Origin: Desulfolinea sp050305405
GTDB lineage: Bacteria > Chloroflexota > Anaerolineae > Anaerolineales > Villigracilaceae
Assembly (NCBI GenBank): GCA_050305405.1
Contig: JBNLFG010000002.1
Coordinates: 275,769-339,768 of the forward strand
Length of the DNA stretch: 64,000 bases
Reading direction: 5' to 3'
Under the pieces are notes generated by a model, which saw only the letters and a program-made list of their open reading frames with translations, ran no database searches and was not told where the DNA came from. Position numbers and translations under genes: made by a program. Of this stretch, positions 1 through 7,448 are shown in pieces. The first letter of the stretch is position 1. Every line of letters begins with the position of its first letter.

Positions 1-780
1 CAATTCACCTGTGCTAGATTCTATTGCAGTGAGACCTCTTTGACCACTAAAAAACAATTCTTTGCCATCTTCTGTGAATGATAATGCTACTGTTGTATAC
101 CATATATCATGTTCGCTAAATATTTCCTGTCCTGTTTCTGTATTCCATAGGATCATTACATTTACTGGAGAGCTACATCCACGACAGGCCCCTCCAATTG
201 CCGCAACGTAACCTCCGCGTCCATACGCTAGTTTAGAAACCCATACCATCCCACCATCAAGACTTCTCATCTGTAACCCTGAAAGCGCATTCCATAAACT
301 GACTTTCCCATCTACTGCGACGGCTAAAACATTTCCATCAGGACTAAAGGCAATCGCTGAGACGTAATCCTTAACATCGAGAAAACCATTTTGTTCAAAG
401 GTTTCCCCATCGTATAAGAAGACGCCCCGTCCTGTTGCAATAGCTAAACGTTGACCGTCAGGAGAAAATTCAATATCCTGCGCTGTTCCTGTACCAATTA
501 CATTCAGGAGTTTCATTTGGGTACCTGCGTTGAACTCTGTCAGCGTTAGCGGATGGGTAGGAACAGGAGCCACTGCTATTGGTTCCATTGTTGCGGTTGG
601 AGAAATTGTAGTTGGTGTTGGAGTTTGTGATGCAGGGATTTTTGTAGCAGTTGCAGTTCGAGATGAACTGATTGTTGGAGAAGAAGCGGCTGGGAGAGTG
701 GATGTAGGCGCAAGCTGAGATTGCATACACCCTGATAAAAAGAAAGCTATAAGGAATACGAAGTAGGACAATCTTTTCAT
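1..780 (-). CDS. WD40-like repeat lipoprotein, partial at window edge
   Basis: The minus-strand frame is open from an ATG at 780 to the window edge, giving 260 residues with the C-terminus missing. The N-terminus is a lipoprotein signal: a basic start, a hydrophobic core and a lipobox LSGC with Cys18. A Ser/Thr/Pro-rich linker of about 60 residues follows. Beta-propeller style repeats come next, containing the phrases FSPDGQRLAIA and FSPDGNVLAVA, each followed by a segment ending in LWN. The likely role is an extracytoplasmic, lipid-anchored propeller protein for protein-protein contacts; no enzyme motif is visible. The substrate or partner cannot be read from the sequence. Confidence 0.8.
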   Translation of the reverse strand, partial: MKRLSYFVFLIAFFLSGCMQSQLAPTSTLPAASSPTISSSRTATATKIPASQTPTPTTISPTATMEPIAVAPVPTHPLTLTEFNAGTQMKLLNVIGTGTAQDIEFSPDGQRLAIATGRGVFLYDGETFEQNGFLDVKDYVSAIAFSPDGNVLAVAVDGKVSLWNALSGLQMRSLDGGMVWVSKLAYGRGGYVAAIGGACRGCSSPVNVMILWNTETGQEIFSEHDIWYTTVALSFTEDGKELFFSGQRGLTAIESSTGEL

Positions 781-825
781 TTTGTGACTCTCCCTATGTA
801 ATAGATGATGTCTTGTGTCTGTTGC

Positions 826-1749
826 CTAAGCCCCAAATACCTCACTCAACGCCCTAACCTGCTCCGCAGCATGATACGACGACCTGACCAGCGGACCCGA
901 CTCAACCCACTTGAATCCCAAATCGAGACCAAATTCTTTCAACTCTTCGAACTCTTCGAGCGTGTAATAGCGGGCGATGGGCAGGTGCTTGCGGCTGGGC
1001 TGTAAATACTGCCCAACGGTCAGGATGTCCACATCCCAACGGCGCAGGTCACGGATCACTTCTTTGACTTCATCCATCTCCTCGCCCAAGCCGACCATGA
1101 TGCCCGACTTTGTCAGCCCGTTCGGGAAGAGTTTCTTCGCATTCACCAGCGTCGCTTCGGTGACGGCGTAATTACTCTGCGGCTGGATCGTCTTGAAGAG
1201 GCGCGGCACACTCTCTACATTGTGGTTCAAAATATCGGGGCGGGCATCCATCACGATCTTCAAGGCTTCCACGCTGCCCTTAAAATCGGGGATCAGCACC
1301 TCCACCGAGCAATCCTCCACAATCTCGTGAATGCGGCGGATGACCATCGCAAAGATAGGCGCACCGCCGTCCCGCCGTTCGTCACGGTTCACCGACGTGA
1401 TGACAGCGTGCTTCAACTCCATCGCCTTCACCGCTTGCGCCACACGCTCGGCTTCCTCCCAATCCAAATCTTCGGGCATGCCGTGCTTCACATCGCAGAA
1501 ACGGCAGGAGCGTGTGCAAACAGCGCCCAGCATCAAAAAGGTCGCCGTGCCGGAGCCCCAGCACTCGCCCAAATTCGGGCACATCGCCTCTTCACAGACG
1601 GTGTGCAGTTCCTTCTTGCGCATCAAAACTTTCAGTTGCTTCGTCACTTCGCCAGACGGCGCCTTGACCTTGATCCAGTCCGGGCGGCGTAGCGGTTTGG
1701 GGGTAGATTCTTCGGGCGAGATTCGATCTCGGGTAGGGGTAGCAGGCAT
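826..1749 (-). CDS. lipA: Lipoyl synthase (radical SAM)
   Basis: This 307-residue protein inserts two sulfur atoms into the octanoyl group carried on a lipoyl domain, using two 4Fe-4S clusters. Both cluster motifs are visible: the auxiliary cluster cysteines C52, C57 and C63 in CEEAMCPNLGECW, and the radical SAM CxxxCxxC at C78, C82 and C85 in CTRSCRFC. The C-terminal RSSY motif that ligates the auxiliary cluster is also present. The length is normal for LipA. The ATG at 1749 has GGAG a few bases upstream. A LipM-type octanoyltransferase is encoded at 51217-52032, so the window carries both steps of de novo lipoylation, far apart. Confidence 0.95.
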   Translation of the reverse strand: MPATPTRDRISPEESTPKPLRRPDWIKVKAPSGEVTKQLKVLMRKKELHTVCEEAMCPNLGECWGSGTATFLMLGAVCTRSCRFCDVKHGMPEDLDWEEAERVAQAVKAMELKHAVITSVNRDERRDGGAPIFAMVIRRIHEIVEDCSVEVLIPDFKGSVEALKIVMDARPDILNHNVESVPRLFKTIQPQSNYAVTEATLVNAKKLFPNGLTKSGIMVGLGEEMDEVKEVIRDLRRWDVDILTVGQYLQPSRKHLPIARYYTLEEFEELKEFGLDLGFKWVESGPLVRSSYHAAEQVRALSEVFGA

Positions 1750-1787
1750 AATTCAACTCCGTTTCGTAGTATTTTTTATGGATAACC

Positions 1788-1896
1788 CAGTTCCTGAGCG
1801 GAGGTCGAACGTAGTGAGACCGTAGTCGAAGGACGGTATTTGCAAATCCGCCCTTCGACTGCACCGACACTTCGTGTCGCTTCCGCTCAGGGACTG
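1788..1896. repeat. Inverted-repeat element, family A copy 1
   Basis: A 109-bp palindromic element. Arms of 15 bases at 1788-1802 and 1882-1896 match with one mismatch (core TTCCTGAGCGGA against TCCGCTCAGGGA). An inner inverted pair GAAGGACGG/CCGCCCTTC frames the centre. A second copy is at 23966-24099 with the same arms and inner pair. The right arm overlaps the 3' end of the NfeD-like gene and supplies its last codons and stop. Confidence 0.85.
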
Positions 1897-3212
1897 CTAG
1901 ATTTTCTAACGATCAATCTCAACCCTTCGACGGATACAACCTCGATCCGCTCTCCCTTTGAAATTGCTTCCGTTCTATCAGCTTTTTCAGCAGACCAAAG
2001 TTCGCTCCCCACCCGAACCTCGCCGCTCGCAGCGAAATCCGTTGTGGCAACACCTTGCTTGCCGACGAGCGATTGCTGCCCCATGCGCACGGGCGCTTTG
2101 AGCGCTTTGAGCGCAAAACCCAGAATGGCAGTGAACATGGCAGCGATCAGCACGGCAACAGTGATGACGAGCGGAACAGAGACGCGCCCAAATTCAGGCG
2201 TGCCGGGCGAGTTGAAGAGCACCAGCGCTCCAACGATGAACGAGCCGATGCCCGCTGCCGTCAGTGCGCCGTGCGTGGGCGCTTTGACATCCAGAATGAA
2301 AAGGGCGAAGGAGACGATAATAAAGATCAGCCCGAACCAGTTGACGGGCAGAATGCCCATCCCGTAGACAGCGAGGGCGAGGGCGATGACGCCGATGAAA
2401 CCCGCCACCCAGCCGCCTGGGCTGCCGAGTTCGATGAAGATCGCCTGCGTGCCGATGGCGATCAAAATGAAAACAATATTCGGGTCGGTTAGCAATTTGA
2501 GCAGTTGCTCAATCAGCGTGAGGGGGATATCTTCGACGCGCGTGTTAGCGGTGTTGAGCAGGCGGCTTTCGCCGAGCACGGTCACTTCAAAACCGTTTAG
2601 TTGGGCAAGCAGGTCACCAAGGTCTGTGGCGATGAAATCCACCAAGCCGACTTCATAGGCTTCGCTGGCAGAGACAGCCCGTGCTTCTTCGATGGTTGCT
2701 TCGGCGATGGCGATGGCTTCATCCCCACGCCGTTCCGTCAGTGTGCGGACGGTTGCCTTCAGGGCTTCGATCTCTTTGGCTTTGGCGGTCTCGCCGATGT
2801 CGGAGCCGTCGCTGTTGATCGGGCTGGCTGCCCCGATAATCGTCTCGGGAGCCATGGCAGATGCATGCCCCGCGAGCGTGATCAGTGTCCCCGCCGAGCC
2901 AGCCATCGCTCCTTGCGGCGAGACATAGACGATCACAGGTACGCTGCTTGCGCGGATAATCTGTACCATATCACTCATCGTGGTGATGGCGCCGCCAGGC
3001 GTGTTCAATTGCAGGATCAAGGCTTCGGCGTTATTCCGCTCGGCAACCCTGACTGCCCGCTCAAGATATTGCAGCGACGAAGGCGCAATTGTCCCGTCAA
3101 TTTCCATGACCATGATGGTGGAAAGGCCGTCCTGCGCGTGAACGGATGTCCATGAGAAGAACAGGGCGGTAAATAGCACGAGTAGAAGCTGAAGGCTTTT
3201 TTTAGTTTTCAT
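1887..3212 (-). CDS. NfeD-family membrane-bound serine protease (ClpP class)
   Basis: 441 residues from the ATG at 3212; an upstream in-frame ATG at 3296 would add 28 residues lacking signal-peptide character. A signal peptide (core LLLVLFTALFFSW, ending near VHAQ) precedes a ClpP/SppA-like domain with the typical AMAGSAGTLI nucleophile region (Ser in GSAG). Four or so membrane segments follow, then a C-terminal OB-fold-like NfeD domain (about residues 380-435) ending in a basic tail. Long NfeD proteins of this design cleave or organise membrane proteins, often with stomatins; no stomatin gene is adjacent. The final codons and TGA stop lie inside repeat family A. A TATAAT box 9 nt before the start suggests a near-leaderless transcript. 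Confidence 0.88.
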   Translation of the reverse strand: MKTKKSLQLLLVLFTALFFSWTSVHAQDGLSTIMVMEIDGTIAPSSLQYLERAVRVAERNNAEALILQLNTPGGAITTMSDMVQIIRASSVPVIVYVSPQGAMAGSAGTLITLAGHASAMAPETIIGAASPINSDGSDIGETAKAKEIEALKATVRTLTERRGDEAIAIAEATIEEARAVSASEAYEVGLVDFIATDLGDLLAQLNGFEVTVLGESRLLNTANTRVEDIPLTLIEQLLKLLTDPNIVFILIAIGTQAIFIELGSPGGWVAGFIGVIALALAVYGMGILPVNWFGLIFIIVSFALFILDVKAPTHGALTAAGIGSFIVGALVLFNSPGTPEFGRVSVPLVITVAVLIAAMFTAILGFALKALKAPVRMGQQSLVGKQGVATTDFAASGEVRVGSELWSAEKADRTEAISKGERIEVVSVEGLRLIVRKSSSP

Positions 3213-3221
3213 TGTGAGATT

Positions 3222-3227
3222 ATTATA
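3222..3227 (-). promoter_or_regulatory. -10 box, likely leaderless start of NfeD-like gene
   Basis: Minus-strand TATAAT ends 9 nt before the ATG at 3212. No Shine-Dalgarno lies between them, and the -35 region is poor. Confidence 0.5.
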
Positions 3228-3259
3228 CTTTGGAAGAAGTTGAAAATTAGCAGAGTTCA

Positions 3260-3361
3260 TAGAACGCGGATTTGCGCTGATCTTGCGGATTCTCACGGAT
3301 AAAGCAAGCAGCTTAAAAAAAACCGCGTAAATCAGCCAAATCCGCGAGTATCCGCGTTCTA
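3260..3361. repeat. Inverted-repeat element, family B copy 1
   Basis: Arms TAGAACGCGGA (3260-3270) and TCCGCGTTCTA (3351-3361) are perfect inverted repeats. The interior contains further GCGGATTCTC- and CCGCGTAAATC-type segments. Relatives are at 34888-34990 (complete) and 29863-29884 (half element). The right arm contains the stop codon of the aminotransferase gene. Confidence 0.85.
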
Positions 3362-4573
3362 TTGTAGACAGTTAGCGAGACGCTTCACCCCTTCTCGAAT
3401 TTCAGCTTCGCCATAAAACGCAAAGCAAAGCCGCATATATTCTTCCATGCCCATCTTTGCCGAGAAGAGCGCGCCCTGCCGAATATCGACGTTGAAATTT
3501 TTAGCCTTTTTGCGCAACTCGCCACTGTCCACACCGGGGATGCGCACCCAATAAAAGAAACCGCCCTCGGGGGTGGTGAATTTTGCTTTGGGGAGCATTT
3601 CCTTTAGCGCAGCATCCATCACTTGTAAACGAGCGGAATACGTTGCCTTTAGTGTGGTGATATTTTTCGCCAAATCTCCGCTTTCAAGTAGTTCATGCAC
3701 AATCGCCGATGTGAATGGGTTCAGACCGCCGCCGCTGTCGATGAGGCCGCAGGATGTAATCGTTTTCAGAACGTTGGCGTGGGCTTGAATCCATCCCAGT
3801 CGCAGACCGGGGGCGAGTATTTTTGAGAAGGAGTTGATCGAGGCTACTTGCTCGGATGTGTCTGAAAAGAGGGCAAAAGGTTTGGGAACGAGACCTGTCA
3901 GGTTTTCTACGCCTTTTTTTGGCGGAGAGCCTACCCCAGACTGAACGGGGTCTTGGTCTTTAGGGTGCGCTTTGAAACCTGACAGTTCTAGGAGGTGATA
4001 GACCTCGTCAGCGACGATTAGGAAGTTGTGCTTTTCGGCGAGTTCGACGAGTTTTTCGCGCCGTGCGAGTGAGAGCGTGCGTCCGCTGGGGTTTTGGAAG
4101 GTGGGGATGGTGTAGAGTAGTTTGGGGTTTTCTCGCTCTAGAATCTCTTCGAGGGCATCAAGAGACAGCCCCTCGTCATCCATTGGCACGGATAACACCC
4201 GTAGTCCGTGGTCGGCGAAGATGCGCAGGGCGAGGAAATAGGTTGGGGCTTCGACGATGACCGTGTCGCCGGGGCGGGTATGCAAGCCCACCAGCAGATC
4301 CAAGCCCGAAGATGCCCCATTGCTGACGAGCAGGGACGATCCATTCACGGTTTCTCCGAAAGACTGGGTTAGAAAATCCGCCAGAGATTCTCGAAAATAG
4401 CCGTTGCCCTGTTCCGTGCCATATTGCAAAGATGCACGCATCCCTTTGGCGAAGGCGCGTTCACTAGCACGCTGGAGCGCATCCACCGGTAAAAGCTCAA
4501 GAGCGGGGTTGCCCATGCCGAGATCAATCGCATCGGCGGGCGCAACGGTTTGGATGATCTTTTTGTCATTCAT
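3359..4573 (-). CDS. PLP-dependent aminotransferase, class I/II (MocR/LysN-like fold)
   Basis: 404 residues. The fold-type I signatures are present: FQNPSG, the DEVY motif (Asp189, Tyr192) that contacts the pyridine ring, and the Schiff-base lysine K251 in NSFSKILAPGLRLGW. The family transaminates 2-oxo acids (2-aminoadipate, aromatic or branched-chain); the exact substrate cannot be fixed here. Residues about 196-231, between DEVYHLLEL and PFALF, are an extra Pro/Gly/Lys-rich segment encoded by a palindromic repeat (3893-3987) that keeps the frame open. This lengthens a loop that is usually short in the family. The stop codon lies in repeat family B. A TATAAT lies 7 nt before the ATG with no ribosome binding site. 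Confidence 0.88.
   Translation of the reverse strand: MNDKKIIQTVAPADAIDLGMGNPALELLPVDALQRASERAFAKGMRASLQYGTEQGNGYFRESLADFLTQSFGETVNGSSLLVSNGASSGLDLLVGLHTRPGDTVIVEAPTYFLALRIFADHGLRVLSVPMDDEGLSLDALEEILERENPKLLYTIPTFQNPSGRTLSLARREKLVELAEKHNFLIVADEVYHLLELSGFKAHPKDQDPVQSGVGSPPKKGVENLTGLVPKPFALFSDTSEQVASINSFSKILAPGLRLGWIQAHANVLKTITSCGLIDSGGGLNPFTSAIVHELLESGDLAKNITTLKATYSARLQVMDAALKEMLPKAKFTTPEGGFFYWVRIPGVDSGELRKKAKNFNVDIRQGALFSAKMGMEEYMRLCFAFYGEAEIREGVKRLANCLQ
3893..3987. repeat. Palindromic repeat embedded in aminotransferase coding sequence
   Basis: Perfect 11-bp arms CTGTCAGGTTT (3895-3905) and AAACCTGACAG (3975-3985) enclose about 70 bp. The whole element is read in frame as roughly residues 196-228 of the aminotransferase. 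A loosely similar GACCTG...CAGGTC hairpin is intergenic at 41317-41362. Confidence 0.7.
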
Positions 4574-4580
4574 GCGTGGG

Positions 4581-4586
4581 ATTATA
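4581..4586 (-). promoter_or_regulatory. -10 box, likely leaderless start of aminotransferase
   Basis: Minus-strand TATAAT is separated from the ATG at 4573 by 7 nt (CCCACGC), so transcription should begin at or next to the start codon. The -35 region is weak. Confidence 0.5.
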
Positions 4587-4610
4587 CCGAATGGCGTTGC
4601 GATGTCGTTC

Positions 4611-4639
4611 TTGACCCTAACCCTTCATCACGGTAAAAT
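4611..4639 (+). promoter_or_regulatory. Promoter of tRNA-Gly
   Basis: TTGACC at 4611-4616, a 17-bp spacer, and TAAAAT at 4634-4639, 13 nt before the tRNA. Confidence 0.7.
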
Positions 4640-4652
4640 CACTGTCGCTAAT

Positions 4653-4724
4653 GCGGGAGTCGCCAAGTGGTAAGGCATCAGCCTTCCAAGCTGACATTCG
4701 CGGGTTCGAATCCCGTCTCCCGCT
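4653..4724 (+). tRNA. tRNA-Gly (anticodon TCC)
   Basis: The acceptor arms GCGGGAG and CTCCCGC pair over 7 bp. The anticodon arm CAGC-CTTCCAA-GCTG gives anticodon TCC. The T arm is GCGGG-TTCGAAT-CCCGT. No CCA is encoded. It is followed by a hairpin and a second tRNA. Confidence 0.93.
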
Positions 4725-4736
4725 CAAGATGGGTTG

Positions 4737-4778
4737 AAGGTTGCAGGTTGAATGAAGAAAACTTTCAACGGCAACCTT
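4737..4778 (+). terminator. Hairpin after tRNA-Gly
   Basis: AAGGTTGC (4737-4744) pairs with GCAACCTT (4771-4778), with a second inner stem GTTGAA/TTCAAC. A short T run follows. Confidence 0.5.
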
Positions 4779-4796
4779 TTACTTATCAGAATGAAA

Positions 4797-4869
4797 GGGC
4801 CCGTGGCGCAGCGGTTAGCGCTGACGACTCATAATCGTTAGGTCGCTGGTTCGAATCCAGCCGGGCCCA
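4797..4869 (+). tRNA. tRNA with CAT anticodon, probably tRNA-Ile2
   Basis: Acceptor GGGCCCG pairs with CGGGCCC, and the discriminator is A. The anticodon loop CTCATAA gives CAT. The anticodon and variable region (GACTCATAATCG, then GGTCGCTGG) resembles bacterial ileX, whose CAT is modified to lysidine-AU to read AUA. The GGG/CCC anticodon-stem pairs of an initiator tRNA are absent. An elongator tRNA-Met is possible, but another CAT tRNA at 18505-18580 looks more like that one. Confidence 0.8.
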
Positions 4870-4875
4870 TCTTCC

Positions 4876-4906
4876 AAAGACTTTGCCTTTTTTGGCGAAG
4901 TCTTTT
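4876..4906 (+). terminator. Terminator after tRNA-Ile2
   Basis: AAGACTTTGCC pairs with GGCGAAGTCTT, followed by a T run. It could also serve the convergent azlCD operon. Confidence 0.75.
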
Positions 4907-4951
4907 TTGTTAAACAGTATCTTTGCGAGATCGTAGTGTGTAGTATTTGCC

Positions 4952-5269
4952 TTAAAAGAAATACTGTAACATCAACAAAACGCTCATTCCGGCAACAATC
5001 GTCCAGACGATATTTTTTGTTTTCCATGCGACCAAAGTTGCGACGAGACCAGCGAGTAAACGATAATTACCGAGAGAAATGTCGAGGGTTCCGCCGGGCA
5101 AGACCAATTCAGGGGCGATAATCGCGGAGAGTACCGCAAGTGGGACAAAGCGCAGCGCGCGTTCGATCAGCTTGGGGGGCTGCCAACGGTCAAGTATCAC
5201 AATAAATGAAAGTCGGATGCCGAAAGTCAGGATGCCGATAATGAACATTGTGATCCAGAAATTATTCAT
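4952..5269 (-). CDS. azlD: AzlD-family branched-chain amino acid exporter subunit
   Basis: 105 residues with four predicted membrane segments and the AzlD signature region LRFVPLAVLSAIIAPELVLP. AzlD pairs with AzlC to export branched-chain amino acids or analogues. The start overlaps the end of azlC by 8 bases, so the two are translationally coupled. Length and topology are normal for the family. Confidence 0.88.
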   Translation of the reverse strand: MNNFWITMFIIGILTFGIRLSFIVILDRWQPPKLIERALRFVPLAVLSAIIAPELVLPGGTLDISLGNYRLLAGLVATLVAWKTKNIVWTIVAGMSVLLMLQYFF

Positions 5270-5951
5270 CTCCGCTCCCTTCGCTCCATAAGCCGACGGC
5301 GATGCCGATAATCGCAGCGACGATCAAGTTTAGTTTGTAGGGCAGCGGGGCGGTCAGGACAGCAACTACGCTTGCAGATAAGGCTGCGAGAACCCCGGGG
5401 CGATCTTTCAGTGTAGGGACAACCAGCGCGATGAAAGTCAACGCAAGCGTGAAATCTAACGACCAACTCTCCGGGAACTGCGCCCCCACAAAAATGCCCA
5501 CGGCGGTGCTGATTTGCCAGGATGTCCACAATGCCAATCCCGCGCCGAGAAAGTACCAGTGCTTTTGGGGGCTGGCATCCCGTTTGTAGTAGCGCGTAAT
5601 AGCGACGGCGTAAGCTTCATCGGTTAGCAAGTAAGAGAGCACTGTTTTCCAAAGTGGATTGAGTTCCTTAATATGCGGAGCGATGGAGGCACTGTAGAGC
5701 GCGTGACGTAGATTGATGACGAAGCCAGTCACGATCATCACCAGCGCGGGTGTGCCTGCTGCAACAAGTTGCGCGAGCATAAACTGTGCTGAACCAGCAA
5801 AGACGATCACAGACATGGCTTGGGCTTCGCTTGCGCTCAAACCGGCCCCGAGGGCTAAAATACCGTAGATCGTCCCAAAGGGAACGACACCTACCAAGAT
5901 GGGTGTTTCATCTCTTAAACCATGTAGAAACTCTATTTTTGCACTTTGCAT
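5262..5951 (-). CDS. azlC: AzlC-family branched-chain amino acid exporter permease
   Basis: 229 residues from the ATG at 5951, chosen because GGAG sits 8 nt upstream; the longer frame from 5975 lacks a ribosome binding site. The sequence carries AzlC hallmarks: VVPFGTIYGILALGAGLS near the N-terminus, FAGSAQFMLAQL, and the NLRHALYSASIAPH motif in the middle. Several hydrophobic helices follow. It is the large subunit of the AzlCD exporter. A promoter-like TATAAT is not obvious. Confidence 0.9.
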   Translation of the reverse strand: MQSAKIEFLHGLRDETPILVGVVPFGTIYGILALGAGLSASEAQAMSVIVFAGSAQFMLAQLVAAGTPALVMIVTGFVINLRHALYSASIAPHIKELNPLWKTVLSYLLTDEAYAVAITRYYKRDASPQKHWYFLGAGLALWTSWQISTAVGIFVGAQFPESWSLDFTLALTFIALVVPTLKDRPGVLAALSASVVAVLTAPLPYKLNLIVAAIIGIAVGLWSEGSGDE

Positions 5952-6107
5952 TTTTGTTCTCCAAAATTTTGCCAATTATAGTGGAAGGCTGATTTTTGGA
6001 TGAACGGCTTTTCTGCGCTTTTTATAAATAACAACTGAAAGACCAGATTTGCGTATACAATCATAGTGAAAGAATAATTTTGATCTTTCTTGAAAAGGAG
6101 AAGTAAA

Positions 6108-6473
6108 ATGAGTTTTTTAGGTAATTTAATCTGGTTGATCTTTGGCGGATTTCTCTCTGGTTTGGGCTATGTTTTTGGTGGCTTGTTAACCATGCTGACC
6201 ATTGTTGGTATCCCGCTGGGAGCGGATGTCGTTCGGCTCGGTATTGCATCGATGGCACCTTTTGGCAAGGAAATTGTGCCAATTAATGCTGATAGTACAC
6301 CCAATATGATCTTTAACGTCATTTGGGCTATTCTCTTTGGTTGGGAAATCGCCGTATCGCATTTGCTGCACGGATTGGTGCTGGCGATCACGATTATCGG
6401 CCTCCCATTCGCCAAGCAGCACTTCAAGCTTATCCCGCTGGCATTATTCCCCTTTGGGAAAGAGTTGCGCTAA
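6108..6473 (+). CDS. YccF-domain inner-membrane protein
   Basis: 121 residues from the ATG at 6108, which follows AAAGGAG at 6094-6100; the in-frame start at 6090 is upstream of this site and unlikely. Two YccF-type units are visible, each a membrane helix pair followed by a GIPLGADVVRLGIASMAPFGKE or GLPFAKQHFKLIPLALFPFGKE segment (written here as shorter motifs: GIPLGADV, MAPFGKE, GLPFAKQ, LFPFGKE). The family is a small integral membrane protein of unknown function. The gene stands alone, between azlC (divergent) and a repeat-bearing gap. Confidence 0.85.
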   Translation: MSFLGNLIWLIFGGFLSGLGYVFGGLLTMLTIVGIPLGADVVRLGIASMAPFGKEIVPINADSTPNMIFNVIWAILFGWEIAVSHLLHGLVLAITIIGLPFAKQHFKLIPLALFPFGKELR

Positions 6474-6507
6474 AGTCAAATATCATGTAAAACAGGGGGA
6501 GTTTCTT

Positions 6508-6593
6508 CACGCAAAGGACGCATTCTGAAAAGATGCTTACAAAGCCGTGCAGACGCAAAGCGAGCCTATGCTCCTTTGCGTCTCTGTGTCTTT
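6508..6593. repeat. Small intergenic hairpin repeat (CACGCAAAG type)
   Basis: Perfect arms AGACGCAAAG (6551-6560) and CTTTGCGTCT (6574-6583) sit within a degenerate element starting CACGCAAAGGACGC at 6508. It resembles the widespread 'GCAAAG...CTTTGCG' intergenic repeats of environmental bacteria. It is the only such copy seen in this window. Confidence 0.55.
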
Positions 6594-6632
6594 CTGGACT
6601 TTGCCAATAAAGCCCCATAATTTGGAGATGTT

Positions 6633-7334
6633 ATGAATAACTGGATCGCCCTCATCATTACTTTCGCTGCTGCTCTCGGCTGGTTGCGCCTGATGGATTT
6701 TTTTGCACATCATGGATGGATTGAATCTCGTCTCAGCCGCAAGATCATCCATATTGGCACAGGTCCCATTTTTGTGTTGTGCTGGTTACTCTTTGACGAT
6801 GGGTCTGCTGCGCGTTGGATGGCTGCGCTTGTGCCTTTTGCGATTACCGTACAATTCGCGCTGATCGGTTTGGGGATCATCAAAGATGAGGCTTCCGTTA
6901 AATCAATGTCACGCACAGGCGATCCAAAAGAGTTGCTGCGGGGACCGCTTTTTTACGGTATTTCCTTCGTTGTGATGACGCTCGTATTTTGGACGGATTC
7001 GCCTGTGGGCATCATCGCGTTGATGTTGATGTGTGGCGGTGATGGTATTGCAGATATGGTCGGGCGCGCTGTCAAATCGGCGAAGCTGCCATGGAGCCCG
7101 TTGAAATCTGTGGCAGGGTCTTTGGCGGTATTCATTGGGGGATGGGTATTGGCCATGTTAGTGGTGGCAGTTTTCTTGTCCGTGGGCGTTTTCGGCGGGA
7201 CGTTATCCAGTTATGCTTTGAAAATCGGCATCATCGCTTTTGCGGGGATGTTGGTCGAATCGCTTCCCTATAGAGATGTTGATAATTTCACGGTCACGCT
7301 TGTGGCTGTGGTTGTGGGATTGATGCTCTTCTAA
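6633..7334 (+). CDS. Polyprenol/phytol kinase-like membrane enzyme
   Basis: 233 residues with about seven membrane helices. The dolichol/phytol kinase and CDP-diglyceride synthase-like motifs are present: SRKIIHIGTGP near residue 32, GDGIADMVGR in the middle, then KSVAGSLAVFIGGW. The family phosphorylates long-chain isoprenoid alcohols with CTP. A start at 6633 fits the TTTGGAG ribosome binding site. The natural substrate in this organism is unknown; isoprenoid recycling or quinone-side-chain salvage are reasonable inferences. Confidence 0.82.
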   Translation: MNNWIALIITFAAALGWLRLMDFFAHHGWIESRLSRKIIHIGTGPIFVLCWLLFDDGSAARWMAALVPFAITVQFALIGLGIIKDEASVKSMSRTGDPKELLRGPLFYGISFVVMTLVFWTDSPVGIIALMLMCGGDGIADMVGRAVKSAKLPWSPLKSVAGSLAVFIGGWVLAMLVVAVFLSVGVFGGTLSSYALKIGIIAFAGMLVESLPYRDVDNFTVTLVAVVVGLMLF

Positions 7335-7448
7335 TTTTCCAAGCTGTAAGGTCTAATCGTGCTTGATTGTCTTTCTAAGAGTGAAGTAGTGGTAAGATAT
7401 TCTGACTAGAAAGTTTTTGAAATTTCTGCTTCAGGTGTTTCCTAAATT

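Noticed and set aside
1331..1825. Overlapping plus-strand frames opposite lipA
   Set aside because: lipA has all cluster cysteines; these frames have none of their own support.
4797..4869. Initiator tRNA-Met
   Set aside because: The CAT anticodon is present, but the anticodon stem lacks the three G-C pairs of the initiator and the acceptor begins with a normal G-C pair.
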